Shown: one piece after another, positions 1 to 10,056 of the stretch
How the letters are laid out: each line of letters opens with the position of its first letter
Numbering within the stretch: the first letter of the stretch is position 1
Source: an uncultured Clostridia bacterium
Lineage (GTDB): Bacteria; Bacillota; Clostridia; Christensenellales; Borkfalkiaceae
Reading direction: 5' to 3'
Assembly: GCA_934247225.1 (NCBI GenBank)
Contig: CAKQJE010000018.1
Location: 1 to 53,808 of the forward strand
Length of the DNA: 53,808 nucleotides
Notes under the pieces: generated by a model
What the model was told of the DNA's origin: nothing
What the model saw: the letters and a program-made list of their open reading frames with translations, nothing else
Databases searched by the model: none
Translations under genes and position numbers: made by a program

Positions 1-215
1 ATTTGTCGTAAAGCATAGAAAAAACGGCTTCAAGGCGAGTTTATCAGAGGTTCTTCTCGGCTATGAGTCTGACGGCGGATTTTTAGACTAAGACAAGGCG
101 CGCGAGCGCGTTAATACTCCGCGTTAATACTCTATGTATAACACGGGAGCGGAACGCAGTATTAGTCAAAAATACGCCGTCAGACCAAGGTTCGTATTAT
201 TCTTGTCCGGCATGC
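1..215 (+). repeat. Long-hairpin repeat unit (linker + 119-bp hairpin), left end
   Basis: A linker (about 13-60) is followed by a large imperfect hairpin at 67-185 and the start of the next linker (186-213). The hairpin arms are 67-94 and 159-185. They read GTCTGACGGCG then a T-run then GACTAA, with one extra A in the left arm. The linker and hairpin recur at the right end of the window on the opposite strand. The unit is about 200 bp and is cut by the window edge, so the array probably continues outside. No ORF is present. The element could be a dispersed structured repeat, a MITE-like element or a non-coding RNA. Its function is unknown. Confidence 0.85.
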
Positions 216-259
216 CGTCATGATTTTTCGGTTTTATAAAGCAAAAGGCAGGAGAGCAA

Positions 260-3200
260 ATGAACAAAAGGAAAAAGAAAATCATCGGCATATTGCAGAT
301 CGTAATGGCTTTTACGTTATGCATTTCAACGGTTTTCGCTTCCGCGTACCCGTCGGGAACAAAAAATACCGATTTAACGCCGAAAACTATAAAAGGCAGT
401 CTCGTTAAAACTACGGATATCGACGCAAGCGAACTCCGCGCTCGGTATTTCGATAAAAACGCGGTTAAAAACGCGAAAACAAAATTCGAGGGCGAACGCT
501 GGGTTATTGTCGGCTTCGAAGGCGACGACCTTTATTCGTCATACGAAAAAGACTCCGGATTTAACGGCGATTTTTCCGCATATGTTTCGAGTGCGAAGGG
601 AAAATCGATAAAAAAATCGATAGAATCCGCGCATACGAGTTTTTTAAGATCGCTCGATCTTAAAGGACTCGATTATACCTGCAAGTATTCTTATTCGGTG
701 CTTAACAACGGCATAGCTTTAAAGGTCGATTCCAAAGGATACGATACGCTTAAAGAAATGAAAGAAGTTAAGAGTATCGAATTTTCGGAAAAGTACGCCG
801 AACCCGAAGTTGCGGTTAAAAACGAAGCGAATGTTTTTGCAACGGGCATTTACGATTCTTCCGCCGTAAAAGAGAGGGGCGAAGGAATGGTCGTAGCCGT
901 TCTCGACACGGGTATCGACTATTCTCACGAGGCTTTCTCGTCGATGCCGAAAAATCCCGCATGGACAAAAAGCGACGTTGCCGAGAAAATAGCGAACGCA
1001 AAAACCGACGGAAAGACTTTTTATGCAAAAGCGGACGCGGACGACGTATATTATAACGCGAAAATACCTTTCGCTTACGATTATGCGGACGACGACTCCG
1101 ACGTTTATCCCTCGTATTCCACGCACGGAACTCACGTTGCGGGTATAATCGCGGGATCGAGCGATTACGTCGCCGCGGAAAACGGCGAAACGTTTACGGG
1201 CGTTGCTCCCGAAGCTCAGCTTGTTATCTGTAAAGTTTTCACCGACGATCTCGACAGAGACGGACTCGGCGGAGCGGATACCATAGACATCATCTCGGCG
1301 ATAAGCGATTGCGTCGCGCTCGGCGTAGACGTAATAAATATGAGTCTCGGCTCGGCGGCAGGCTTTTCGGCGGCGAGCGATTCGAGCGAACAAGACAGAT
1401 TGATCAACAGAATTTACGCAAGCGTGAAGGACGCGGGCATAAGTCTTGTCGTTGCCGCAAGCAACGATTACAGCTCGGGCTATGGCGGAGGAAACGGAAC
1501 GAACCTCGCGTCCAACCCCGATTCGGGAACGGTCGGCTCGCCCTCTACTTACGATTCGGCGCTTTCGGTAGCTTCGATGAATTGGAAGAAACAAACGTAT
1601 ATCCGTGCCAATGGCAGCGACGAGCAGACGGCGTTTGTTACCGAAGCTTCGGACGGAGACGGAAATCAGCTCGATTTCGTCAACGATTTGTATAAAAAAA
1701 CGGGCAAAGCGAAAGGCGAAACCCTTAATCTGAAATACGTCGTTATAGGCGGCGTCGGCAAAAATGAAGATTATAACGCGGACGTTAAAAGCGAGCTTTA
1801 TAATAAGAGCGGATACGACGGCGTTGTGGCGCTGATAAAGCGCGGCGAAACGACTTTCGAAGAAAAAGTAACCAACGCAATGGCAAACGGAGCCGACGCG
1901 TGCGTTATTTACAATAACGTGTCGGGTACGATAAGAATGTCTCTCGGCGAAATAAAAAATCCGATACCGACATGCGCGATAACCATGGACGCAGGCGGTA
2001 AATTCGTCGACGGCGCAGAGGGAATAGTCGGAACGTTGCAGATAAGCTCCGAATTCAAAGCGGGACCGTTTATGTCCGACTTTTCGAGCTGGGGACCAAC
2101 GCCCGATCTCAGATTAAAACCCGAAATAACCGCATACGGCGGAGAAATAACGAGCGCGGTTCCGGGCGGATACGACACGTTCAGCGGAACGAGTATGGCG
2201 GCGCCAAACATGGCGGGCGCGATAGCTCTTCTTCGCCAGAACCTTAAAAAACAGGGACTTACGGGCAAAGAACTCACGGCAAGAGTAAATCAGTTGCTTA
2301 TGAGTACCGCAACGATCGTGAAAAACGACGACGGCAACCCTTATTCTCCCCGTAAACAGGGCGCGGGACTCGCCGTAATCGGAAACGCTCTTGCCGCCGA
2401 AAGTTTTATAACGGTGACGGATGAAAACGGTAAAGTAAGCGATAAAACGAAAATCGAACTTTACGACGATAAGAAAAAAACGGGCGTTTACGAGTTCGGG
2501 TTCACAATAAACAACCTGTCGGGGAAAGCCGAAACTTATTCGCCCGCGGTTTACGTTATGACCGAAACTCTTGCTTCCGACGGTAAAACGGTCGCGGAGA
2601 AAGCCGATATGCTTTCGGACGGTATAGTCGAATTAACCGTCGACGGAGTTAAAAACAGCGGAAACATCTCCGTTCCCGCAAACGGAACGGTTAAAGTCGG
2701 CGTTAAGATAACGCTTTCCGACGAAACGAAGAAAAAACTCGACAAAAACTTTAAAAACGGTATATATATCGAGGGTTTTGTCTCGCTTGCGGGCGCAAAC
2801 GAAACGAAAGTCGCGATAGGTCTTCCGTATCTTGCGTTTTACGGGGATTGGAACGACGCGCCGCTTTTTGATTACAGCGTGTACGATATAGCCGAAAGCG
2901 AAAAAGACTCTTCCGTAGCGGAGGAGGACAAGCTTAAAGCTTCGGCGGCGGCGACGAGAGTCGTCGGAAAATATTACGACGACAAATATATGGTCTCGCT
3001 CGGTTCTTATCTTTACGATTTGTCGGACACGGACGAAAAAATTTATCCCGAGCAGGAAAAAACCGCCGTTTCCATTTTCGACGAAGCGGGCAGCAGGACG
3101 ATTTACGAAGTTTATATGGTTTACGCAGGTCTTTTAAGATGTGCGGACACTATGGACATAGTCGTTACCGAGTCCGTAACGGGCAACGTCGTATACAAAA

Positions 3201-6200
3201 AGACTCAGTATAAGACAGGCAAATCGTATGCCGGCGGCGGATCTAACCGCGGCGCGACGATAATGCTCGAAATAGACGCGAAAGAGTGGGGGCTTTCCGC
3301 AAATTCGACTTATAACGTTTCGCTCAAAGGAACGCTCGATTACGAAGGCGGAGAAGATCCCGCGAACAATTCTTTCGACTTTACGTTTACGGTGGATTAC
3401 GAGCAGCCGCAGGCTCTCGATTATCGTATACGTTTCGAGCCTTACACCGAAAACGATAAGGTTAAATACAACATATTTATGGACGTCGACGTGCAGGACA
3501 ATCAGTACGTCATGGACGTTATGCCCTGTTATATCAAACCCGAAAAGGGCAAGAATTATTTAACTCTCACAACCGAACATCCGATTCCCGTTTACGGCGA
3601 TAAGGGAGCTAAAAGCACGGTTTCGATCGATATAACGAATTATTACGAAACGATCGTAAAAACGGGCGAGTTTTATCTCGTCGTCGAAGATTACGCTTTG
3701 AACCAATCGATTTATCATGTTTCCGTCGAAAGCGCGACGCAGTATCCCGATCGCGTGCTTGTTTCCACGGACGACGGCAGACTTACAAGACATACCGCCG
3801 AAGATCCGTCATCCGTCGGCACGGGATATTCTTACCCCGTATACGATCTCGAAATGAAGGTTAACGAGCTTTATGCGCCCGTCATCACGACATCGCCCGA
3901 CGCATCCATGGCGCAGATTTTCTCCTGGTACGCGGCTGAGGAAAACGATATCGTTTCGATAAAGGGCGGAGAGTTGTATGCTCGGAAAACGGGCAGTACG
4001 TTCCTTCTGTTACGAGACGGCGACGACGAACATTCGGGAATTTACGCCGGAATAAATCTCACCGTGACAGGCATAATCCTTTCCGAAAATCCGATAGAGA
4101 AAATAGTTCTCGATCCGGTGTTCAACGCGAAGAGTTATGTTGTCGGGATAGACGATTTAAAAGACGATACCATAGCTCCGACGTTCACGATGAATCCGAA
4201 CGGGACGGCTAAACTGAACGCGTCGGTTTTGCCGTGGTTTATAACCGATGTAGAGTATTCCTTTAAATCTTCCGACGAAAGCATTGTTACGGTGGACGGC
4301 TTCGGCAACGTAAGAGCATTTGAAAAAGGCTCGGCAAGCGTTACGATAACGGCAACGGATAAACGCGCGGGGGCGGACGGCAAGGCGCTGAGCCGAACGG
4401 TAAATATAGAAGTCGGCGAATTGTACAACATAAGAAATAACACTCTTTACGATTATTACGGCGGTGCGATCTGCGTTATTCCCGACAACAAGAACATATT
4501 GTATATCGACGAGGAGTGTTTCAGATACAATACCGATCTTAAAAAGATAGTTTTGCCGGGTACGATATCGGAAATCCCCGAGAAAGCTTTCGAGGGGTGT
4601 ACCAATCTCGAAGAAGTAGTGATCCCCGCTCAATGCACGACCATTCTCGAAGCCGCGTTCAAGGATTGCAAAAAGCTTAAAATCATAACGCTCGAAGAGT
4701 TCGAAGATAGTAAAAACAATGCTCTTAAAGGTTACTACGGGTCGATAACGGTAGGGAAAAGCGCATTCGAGGGTTGTTCCGCTCTCGAAACGATAAACAA
4801 CGCAAAGAGGCTCACGACGGTTTACGACCGCGCGTTCGCGAATTGTTCTTCGCTTAAAGAAATCGATATATCCGAGCTTAAAGTTGCGGGCAGTTCGGTT
4901 TTCCTCGGTTGCAGAGCGCTCGCAAAAGCGGAAACATCCGATTTAACCGTTCTCGGCAAAGAAATGTTTGCAAGTTGCACGTCTTTAAAGGAATTTACGT
5001 TCGGCGGCGATTATGTTCCGGGCGGGGCTTTTATGGATTGTATCTCGCTTGCGAAATTCACGTTCACTTCGAAAGGAGATTTCAAAGGAATAGGCGAAAA
5101 CGCTTTCACGAACACGATCGCCCTTACGGAAATAACGCTTCCCGCCGGGAGCTATGCGATTTTAAACAAAGCGTTTTACAATTCTTCGCTGAAAACCGTC
5201 GAAATAGGCGAGGCGGAAGTTAAATTCGAACTCGGCGTTTTCAAAAGCTGTTCGAAATTCGCTTCGTCAATGTCCGCGGGCTTCACGGTGAACGGAAGCG
5301 CGAACGGCGAAAACGATTTGTATAAAACCGTAAACGGCGTTCTGTACTCAAAGGATATGACAAAGCTCATCGCCGTGCCTGCGGCAACGCAAAGTTACGA
5401 GCTGCCGTCGACGGTAACGAAACTTGCGGACGGCGCGCTCGCGGGGCTTTCGATAAAAGGTTTTATCGATCTTTCAAAAGTGACGGAAATCGGCAGTTAC
5501 GCGCTTTCGGGAAGCGAGTTTACGAGCGTTAAGCTTAACCCCTCGATAACGGTAATTCCCGAGGGCTTGTTCGACGAGGCGGAAAACCTGACGACTGTCA
5601 CGGGTATAGAAAATATAAAGAAAATAGGCGCTTACGGATTTTATAAAACACTGATAACCGCGCTTAATCTTCCGTCGCTTACCGAAATCGGCGAGTACGC
5701 GCTTGCGGAAACCGAAATCAGATCGGTAACGGCGGACAAACTCGAAGTTATCGGCGACAACGCGTTCGAGTCGTGTTTGCTTACGGAAGCATATTTCCCG
5801 TCGGCGTATTCCGTCGGAAAAGAGGCTTTCGCAAACGTTTTTACGCTTATGAAGGTGACTTTGGGCGGCGTAACGGAAATGGGTGAGAGAACGTTTAAAA
5901 ACGACGGACTTCTTTCCGTTGCGGAGTTCGGCGAAGGAACGACTTTTATCTCCGCAGAAGCGTTTATGTCGGATAACGAAAGGGAAAATCTTGTAGAAGT
6001 GATTTTGCCGAACGGAGTTAAAACGATAGGCGACAGGGCGTTTGCTAACTGTTCGTCGCTTACGGGTATAAATTTAAACGGAACGGAAACGGTCGGGGAA
6101 TACGCTTTTTACGGTTGTACGTCTCTTGAAAACGTCGATTTTAAAACGCTCGTAACGATAGGCGAAGCGGCGTTTTCCGATATTGCCGCGACGGAAGCCG

Positions 6201-7660
6201 AACTCGATAACGCGGTCGACGTCGGAGCATATGCTTTCAACAGTTCGAAACTCGAAAAAGTGACTTTCGGCGCGCTTGAAAAAATCGGGAAATACGCTTT
6301 CTCGTATACAAATCTTACCGACGTCGTTCTTCCTTCGTCGCTTGACGGCGTTTACACCGATTACGAGTGGACTGAGTACGACGATAAGGGCAGAGTCGAC
6401 GAGATAAGAAATCGCAGCGTATATGCTTACGGCGCGGGCGCATTTGCCGCGATAGACACCCTTAAATCGATAACGGCGCAAGGCAAAAACATTTACTCCA
6501 TGGACGGCGTGCTTTTCGCTAAAATCGAAAAAGGCAACATACTTTTGCAGTATCCGGCGGCAAAAGAGGGCGAAACTTACGAAATCCCCGCAGGCACGTT
6601 AAGCGTTGCCAACAGCGCGTTTATGGAAGTAAATATCCTTAGTTTCGTAAAAATTCCCGATACGGTCGCCGTAATCGAAGATTACGCGTTCTTCCAGAGT
6701 TCCGTGACAGAATATGAATTTAACAGCGTCGAAGCGCCCGTTCTTCTTTCCGATTTCAAGGACGTCGAAAATCTCAACTATCATTCCGTTGCCAAGAGAT
6801 TGTTCGGAAGAAACGACGATTATTGTTACGGCTTCACGATTTACTATGCAAACTTTTGCAGTTATGTCGCGCAGATTATTTACCGTGCGGAACTCGAAGC
6901 CATAAACGTAAGCGGTTATGACGATTTCGGTCTTAAAGCAATCGTTCCGAAAAACGGTAAGGGTTACGACACGCCGATATGGAACGCGTTCTTTACGGTT
7001 GAAAGAACGGACGAAATTATTCTCGATAACGACTCGAAAGTTTTCATCGAACAGATCAAAAACGTCAAAGCCGAGAAATCCGTAGAAGACATAAAAAATG
7101 CTTCTTCGCTCGGCGAGATAGAAAAAATCGTCGAACTTACGGCAACGGCGAGAAAGGCTTACAACAAAATCGTCGACAAGGATCAGCTTGCGCTTATAGA
7201 AAACGAAGCGGGCGAGCTGCTTGATTACGAGGCGTCTATAAGAGCAAAGAAAAAAGAACTCGGTTACCCCGTCGCGGTCAGCGAGTTGAAAATAGCCGTT
7301 CGCCCCGACAAAACGAATTATGTTTCGGGCGAAAAGTTCGCTGCGGAAGGAATGGTGTTAAAGCTTATTTTCGCCGACGGTTCCGAAATCGTCGTAACCG
7401 ATTTTAAAACCGATAAAACCGTTTTGAATTACGGCGACGAAAAGGTCGTGATAGCTTGTACTTACGAAGGTGCGGATTATTCGGCGGAACTTGATATCAT
7501 CGTCAAAGAATCGGGCGACGACAGCGACAATTCGTCGGATAGTTCGGGCGAAGAAAAGAGCGGTTGCCTTGCGGGCGCGCTTATCGGCGGCGGAGCAGGC
7601 GTTGTCGTAATCGCGGCGGCGGTCGTTATATTCTTTGTTTTAAAAAAGAAAAAACGTTAA
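260..7660 (+). CDS. Giant secreted S8 subtilisin-like protease with BspA-type LRR repeats and C-terminal membrane anchor
   Basis: A 2466-residue cell-surface protein. The signal peptide (about 1-30) has a basic start and a hydrophobic core. The S8 catalytic domain carries the full triad: Asp216 in VLDTGID, His289 in HGTHVAG and Ser645 in SGTSMAAP. A protease-associated insert (about 510-600, KRGETTFEEKV) lies between His and Ser, as in lactocepin and C5a-peptidase relatives. Fn3-like and Big_2-like beta domains follow (about 720-1390). A long LRR_5/BspA-like region (about 1410-2230) has repeats of the form IGxxAFxxCxxLxxxxLP. A bacterial Ig-like domain (about 2355-2440) comes last before a C-terminal transmembrane helix and a KKKKR stop-transfer tail. 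There is no LPXTG motif, so anchoring is by the helix. The start is supported by AGGAGA upstream of ATG 260. It is probably monocistronic with its own terminator and likely degrades or binds host or dietary protein. Confidence 0.9.
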   Translation: MNKRKKKIIGILQIVMAFTLCISTVFASAYPSGTKNTDLTPKTIKGSLVKTTDIDASELRARYFDKNAVKNAKTKFEGERWVIVGFEGDDLYSSYEKDSGFNGDFSAYVSSAKGKSIKKSIESAHTSFLRSLDLKGLDYTCKYSYSVLNNGIALKVDSKGYDTLKEMKEVKSIEFSEKYAEPEVAVKNEANVFATGIYDSSAVKERGEGMVVAVLDTGIDYSHEAFSSMPKNPAWTKSDVAEKIANAKTDGKTFYAKADADDVYYNAKIPFAYDYADDDSDVYPSYSTHGTHVAGIIAGSSDYVAAENGETFTGVAPEAQLVICKVFTDDLDRDGLGGADTIDIISAISDCVALGVDVINMSLGSAAGFSAASDSSEQDRLINRIYASVKDAGISLVVAASNDYSSGYGGGNGTNLASNPDSGTVGSPSTYDSALSVASMNWKKQTYIRANGSDEQTAFVTEASDGDGNQLDFVNDLYKKTGKAKGETLNLKYVVIGGVGKNEDYNADVKSELYNKSGYDGVVALIKRGETTFEEKVTNAMANGADACVIYNNVSGTIRMSLGEIKNPIPTCAITMDAGGKFVDGAEGIVGTLQISSEFKAGPFMSDFSSWGPTPDLRLKPEITAYGGEITSAVPGGYDTFSGTSMAAPNMAGAIALLRQNLKKQGLTGKELTARVNQLLMSTATIVKNDDGNPYSPRKQGAGLAVIGNALAAESFITVTDENGKVSDKTKIELYDDKKKTGVYEFGFTINNLSGKAETYSPAVYVMTETLASDGKTVAEKADMLSDGIVELTVDGVKNSGNISVPANGTVKVGVKITLSDETKKKLDKNFKNGIYIEGFVSLAGANETKVAIGLPYLAFYGDWNDAPLFDYSVYDIAESEKDSSVAEEDKLKASAAATRVVGKYYDDKYMVSLGSYLYDLSDTDEKIYPEQEKTAVSIFDEAGSRTIYEVYMVYAGLLRCADTMDIVVTESVTGNVVYKKTQYKTGKSYAGGGSNRGATIMLEIDAKEWGLSANSTYNVSLKGTLDYEGGEDPANNSFDFTFTVDYEQPQALDYRIRFEPYTENDKVKYNIFMDVDVQDNQYVMDVMPCYIKPEKGKNYLTLTTEHPIPVYGDKGAKSTVSIDITNYYETIVKTGEFYLVVEDYALNQSIYHVSVESATQYPDRVLVSTDDGRLTRHTAEDPSSVGTGYSYPVYDLEMKVNELYAPVITTSPDASMAQIFSWYAAEENDIVSIKGGELYARKTGSTFLLLRDGDDEHSGIYAGINLTVTGIILSENPIEKIVLDPVFNAKSYVVGIDDLKDDTIAPTFTMNPNGTAKLNASVLPWFITDVEYSFKSSDESIVTVDGFGNVRAFEKGSASVTITATDKRAGADGKALSRTVNIEVGELYNIRNNTLYDYYGGAICVIPDNKNILYIDEECFRYNTDLKKIVLPGTISEIPEKAFEGCTNLEEVVIPAQCTTILEAAFKDCKKLKIITLEEFEDSKNNALKGYYGSITVGKSAFEGCSALETINNAKRLTTVYDRAFANCSSLKEIDISELKVAGSSVFLGCRALAKAETSDLTVLGKEMFASCTSLKEFTFGGDYVPGGAFMDCISLAKFTFTSKGDFKGIGENAFTNTIALTEITLPAGSYAILNKAFYNSSLKTVEIGEAEVKFELGVFKSCSKFASSMSAGFTVNGSANGENDLYKTVNGVLYSKDMTKLIAVPAATQSYELPSTVTKLADGALAGLSIKGFIDLSKVTEIGSYALSGSEFTSVKLNPSITVIPEGLFDEAENLTTVTGIENIKKIGAYGFYKTLITALNLPSLTEIGEYALAETEIRSVTADKLEVIGDNAFESCLLTEAYFPSAYSVGKEAFANVFTLMKVTLGGVTEMGERTFKNDGLLSVAEFGEGTTFISAEAFMSDNERENLVEVILPNGVKTIGDRAFANCSSLTGINLNGTETVGEYAFYGCTSLENVDFKTLVTIGEAAFSDIAATEAELDNAVDVGAYAFNSSKLEKVTFGALEKIGKYAFSYTNLTDVVLPSSLDGVYTDYEWTEYDDKGRVDEIRNRSVYAYGAGAFAAIDTLKSITAQGKNIYSMDGVLFAKIEKGNILLQYPAAKEGETYEIPAGTLSVANSAFMEVNILSFVKIPDTVAVIEDYAFFQSSVTEYEFNSVEAPVLLSDFKDVENLNYHSVAKRLFGRNDDYCYGFTIYYANFCSYVAQIIYRAELEAINVSGYDDFGLKAIVPKNGKGYDTPIWNAFFTVERTDEIILDNDSKVFIEQIKNVKAEKSVEDIKNASSLGEIEKIVELTATARKAYNKIVDKDQLALIENEAGELLDYEASIRAKKKELGYPVAVSELKIAVRPDKTNYVSGEKFAAEGMVLKLIFADGSEIVVTDFKTDKTVLNYGDEKVVIACTYEGADYSAELDIIVKESGDDSDNSSDSSGEEKSGCLAGALIGGGAGVVVIAAAVVIFFVLKKKKR

Positions 7661-7666
7661 AATATT

Positions 7667-7709
7667 AAAATCCATAGTCACCGTAAAAAGCGGCGGCTAT
7701 GGATTTTTT
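7667..7709. terminator. Bidirectional intrinsic terminator
   Basis: The arms AAAATCCATAG and CTATGGATTTTTT form a stem with A- and T-runs on both sides. It lies between the convergent ends of the S8 protease and gerAC and can serve both strands. Confidence 0.85.
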
Positions 7710-8946
7710 AAACTCTCGTCGTTGTCTTCGGTCGGCAAACGATTTCAACTTTGAGCTTTGTAGCATTTAAAATGTCGTCTTTCAGAAGTTTATATTTCGG
7801 GTAGTGAAATTTGTAAAGGGCATTTTTTATCTCGAACAAATCGCAATCCGCGATCTGCAATTTCCGATATAAATTTTCAAACGTTCCGACAAGTTTCTTT
7901 TCGGTCGCTTCGAGTACGTTTTCGGGCGCTTTTGCTGAGGGGAAAAGCTCCGAAACGGGGAAGTCTGCGTTTGCGCTTACGATTCTGCATTGCACGTCCA
8001 TTTTAACTTCGTAAATCGGTATATCGTTTTCGAATTTGAAACCGTAATTTTTATGCATTTCGTCTATTTCTACGAGTAAATCCGTTATCTGACCGTCGAT
8101 TTCGATATTTTCAAGCCTGATAAAAGTGTCGATCGAATTTCGGTTTTTCAGGTTGAAAAGCAGGGTTTCTTCGGCGGAAAGAGTTCCCGCGATAACGCCG
8201 TGAGAGAATAAAACGCTGGTCGACGCGTCGTAAACTTCGCTTTCGGAGCTGTCGGAGCCGCCTCCCGAGCCGCCCGAAGAGCTTCCCGAACCGCCGCCCG
8301 ATTTTTCGTTCGAGCCGCCTTTGCCCGAAGCTTCTTCGCCGTCTCCCGACGGGATTATTTTTATGAGCGGCAAATATCCTTTCGACGATTCGGAATAATA
8401 TCCGTCCACGAAGTTTTTGATGTTCACGTTTGCGATACGGTCGAGCTTGGCATAATCCTGTTCGAGTATTTTCTGAATGGCAAAGGAAGTAATCGAATCG
8501 AGCGGGGTGTTTGACAGCAGTAATTCTTTCGCTGGTACTTCGCTTACGCAAAGCGTTGCGGAGTCGGGTATTCTGTCGGTACGTATAAAGTAATTCAGAA
8601 TGTCCATAACGTTTCCGTCCGTTGCGTTTTGACCTAAAACTATAAGGTTGCAGAACGAAAACAAAGGGTACCAACCCGTGTTTACCGCTATTTTATCGAT
8701 CGCTTCGCCGATAGTTTTTCCTTTTGCCGAAATGATAGATTCGCTGTTCGAGTTTTCGGACGCGGAAGCTTGCGGAATGGCGATCTGCGTTGAAATTTCG
8801 TATTGCCCGTTGTCGTCCTTATCCACGCCGAACGCAACGATTATCGCGGTATGCTCGATATCTATAAGTCCGAAATCGTGAGTGAAGAACAGAAGCATTG
8901 CAAAGGCTATTAAAATCGGGAGGAAATAAGTTCTTATAAAGCGCAT
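7708..8946 (-). CDS. gerAC: Spore germination protein, Ger(x)C family, without lipobox
   Basis: Third subunit of a GerA-type germinant receptor in the spore inner membrane. The protein is 412 residues, usual for the family. The conserved beginning of the mature domain, VAFGVDKD followed by ISTQIAIPQA, is recognisable. Residues about 5-22 form one hydrophobic segment, but the lipobox cysteine normal in this family (typically LxGCWD) is absent; the sequence reads LFFTHDFGLIDIEH, so a membrane helix may replace the lipid anchor. A Gly/Ser-rich linker lies at about residues 205-235. The gene is last in the operon and overlaps gerAB by 13 nt. Its start has a near-perfect AAGGAGG site inside the end of gerAB. 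Confidence 0.88.
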   Translation of the reverse strand: MRFIRTYFLPILIAFAMLLFFTHDFGLIDIEHTAIIVAFGVDKDDNGQYEISTQIAIPQASASENSNSESIISAKGKTIGEAIDKIAVNTGWYPLFSFCNLIVLGQNATDGNVMDILNYFIRTDRIPDSATLCVSEVPAKELLLSNTPLDSITSFAIQKILEQDYAKLDRIANVNIKNFVDGYYSESSKGYLPLIKIIPSGDGEEASGKGGSNEKSGGGSGSSSGGSGGGSDSSESEVYDASTSVLFSHGVIAGTLSAEETLLFNLKNRNSIDTFIRLENIEIDGQITDLLVEIDEMHKNYGFKFENDIPIYEVKMDVQCRIVSANADFPVSELFPSAKAPENVLEATEKKLVGTFENLYRKLQIADCDLFEIKNALYKFHYPKYKLLKDDILNATKLKVEIVCRPKTTTRV

Positions 8947-10031
8947 AATCCCTCCTTTGTCTTTTGCGCGTTGCCTTTAAAAAATATCGAAATAAGAGGC
9001 AGAAGCGCAAAGAAAGCGAAAATCGGCGTGAGATAATCCTGAAAGAATTGTCGTATTATAAAATAGTAATCGTCGGTGAACATAACGATAATTCCCATAA
9101 ACGCGTTTACGATAACGCACGGCAGCACTTTATGTCTGAACGGAAAACATTTTTCGAGACAAATCGTCGCGAAAACGAGCGGGAGAGTGCAGCCGAACAC
9201 ACACGAAAAAATAATCGCGCTGACGGCTATATAATCGACTCTTCCGATATTCGCCGAAGAAACGCTGTATTTTCCCATTTTTATAGGCGAGAAAAACTGT
9301 CTTTCGGTGAGACGACCGAATTCGCATTGAAGAATGAGCATATATACAATCGCCGCGAGCGCAAAACCGAAATAAGCTCCCGCGATCTTACTCGTCTGCT
9401 TTTTTTCGGGTTTGAAATGTCCGAGACAAAACAGAAGATACGGGCTGTCGAAAAACCAGAGCGAGACGTCGCGGCTTCCTTTCGCGATATTTTTTATAGG
9501 CACGTCTATAAGAGGAAATAAATTCGTAAAATCGGACGAAGCCACGGACAGGGCGGTAAGAATTATTATTCCGATAACCGTGAACCATATAGCTATGTCC
9601 GCCGTTCTCGCCGCGCCTCTTAACCCTTTATAGGAGAAAAATGCCGAGAAAAGAAAAACGGGCAGAAAAATCCATAACGCGGGCGTTGTTTCGTAAAGGG
9701 CGATTTCTATAAAATTTCTGTGTTCCACGAGCGGTATATACGATTTTGCGATAAAAAACAGTAAAAACGCTAACGAAAAAATAAATTTTCCCGTTTTTCC
9801 GAGTTTGGATTCTACTATTTCGAATATCGTCATTCTCTCAAATTTTTTTGCCATAAAGAGTATGAAAAAAATCATCGCGCCGTCGAAAACGAAATTTATC
9901 GCCGCGGGAACCCAAAGAGCCTCGGCGGCGATTTTTGCCGCCAGAGCAGGCATTGTGATAAGTTTAATCGGCAGCAAAAACGCGCCGAATAAGAAGCATA
10001 TTTGTCTGACGTAAAGCTTGTCGTTATTCAT
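8934..10031 (-). CDS. gerAB: Spore germination permease, GerAB family
   Basis: Integral-membrane subunit of the GerA-type receptor (APC-superfamily fold). In the family this is the germinant-binding subunit. It is 365 residues with about ten hydrophobic segments. The N-terminal region has the family feel (RQICFLFGAFLLPIKLITMP), and the end of TM1 plus the charged loop KKFERMTIFEIVESKLGK are typical. It sits between gerAA and gerAC on the minus strand. The start ATG is preceded by AGAGGTG. Nothing in the sequence tells which nutrient is sensed. Confidence 0.9.
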   Translation of the reverse strand: MNNDKLYVRQICFLFGAFLLPIKLITMPALAAKIAAEALWVPAAINFVFDGAMIFFILFMAKKFERMTIFEIVESKLGKTGKFIFSLAFLLFFIAKSYIPLVEHRNFIEIALYETTPALWIFLPVFLFSAFFSYKGLRGAARTADIAIWFTVIGIIILTALSVASSDFTNLFPLIDVPIKNIAKGSRDVSLWFFDSPYLLFCLGHFKPEKKQTSKIAGAYFGFALAAIVYMLILQCEFGRLTERQFFSPIKMGKYSVSSANIGRVDYIAVSAIIFSCVFGCTLPLVFATICLEKCFPFRHKVLPCVIVNAFMGIIVMFTDDYYFIIRQFFQDYLTPIFAFFALLPLISIFFKGNAQKTKEGLCAL

Positions 10032-10056
10032 AAAACACCTCTGTTGTCAAAACGTT

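Noticed and set aside
719..1594. 291-codon minus-strand frame inside the S8 protease gene
   Set aside because: Shadow frame with low-complexity Arg/Val composition; the plus-strand frame holds the complete catalytic triad.
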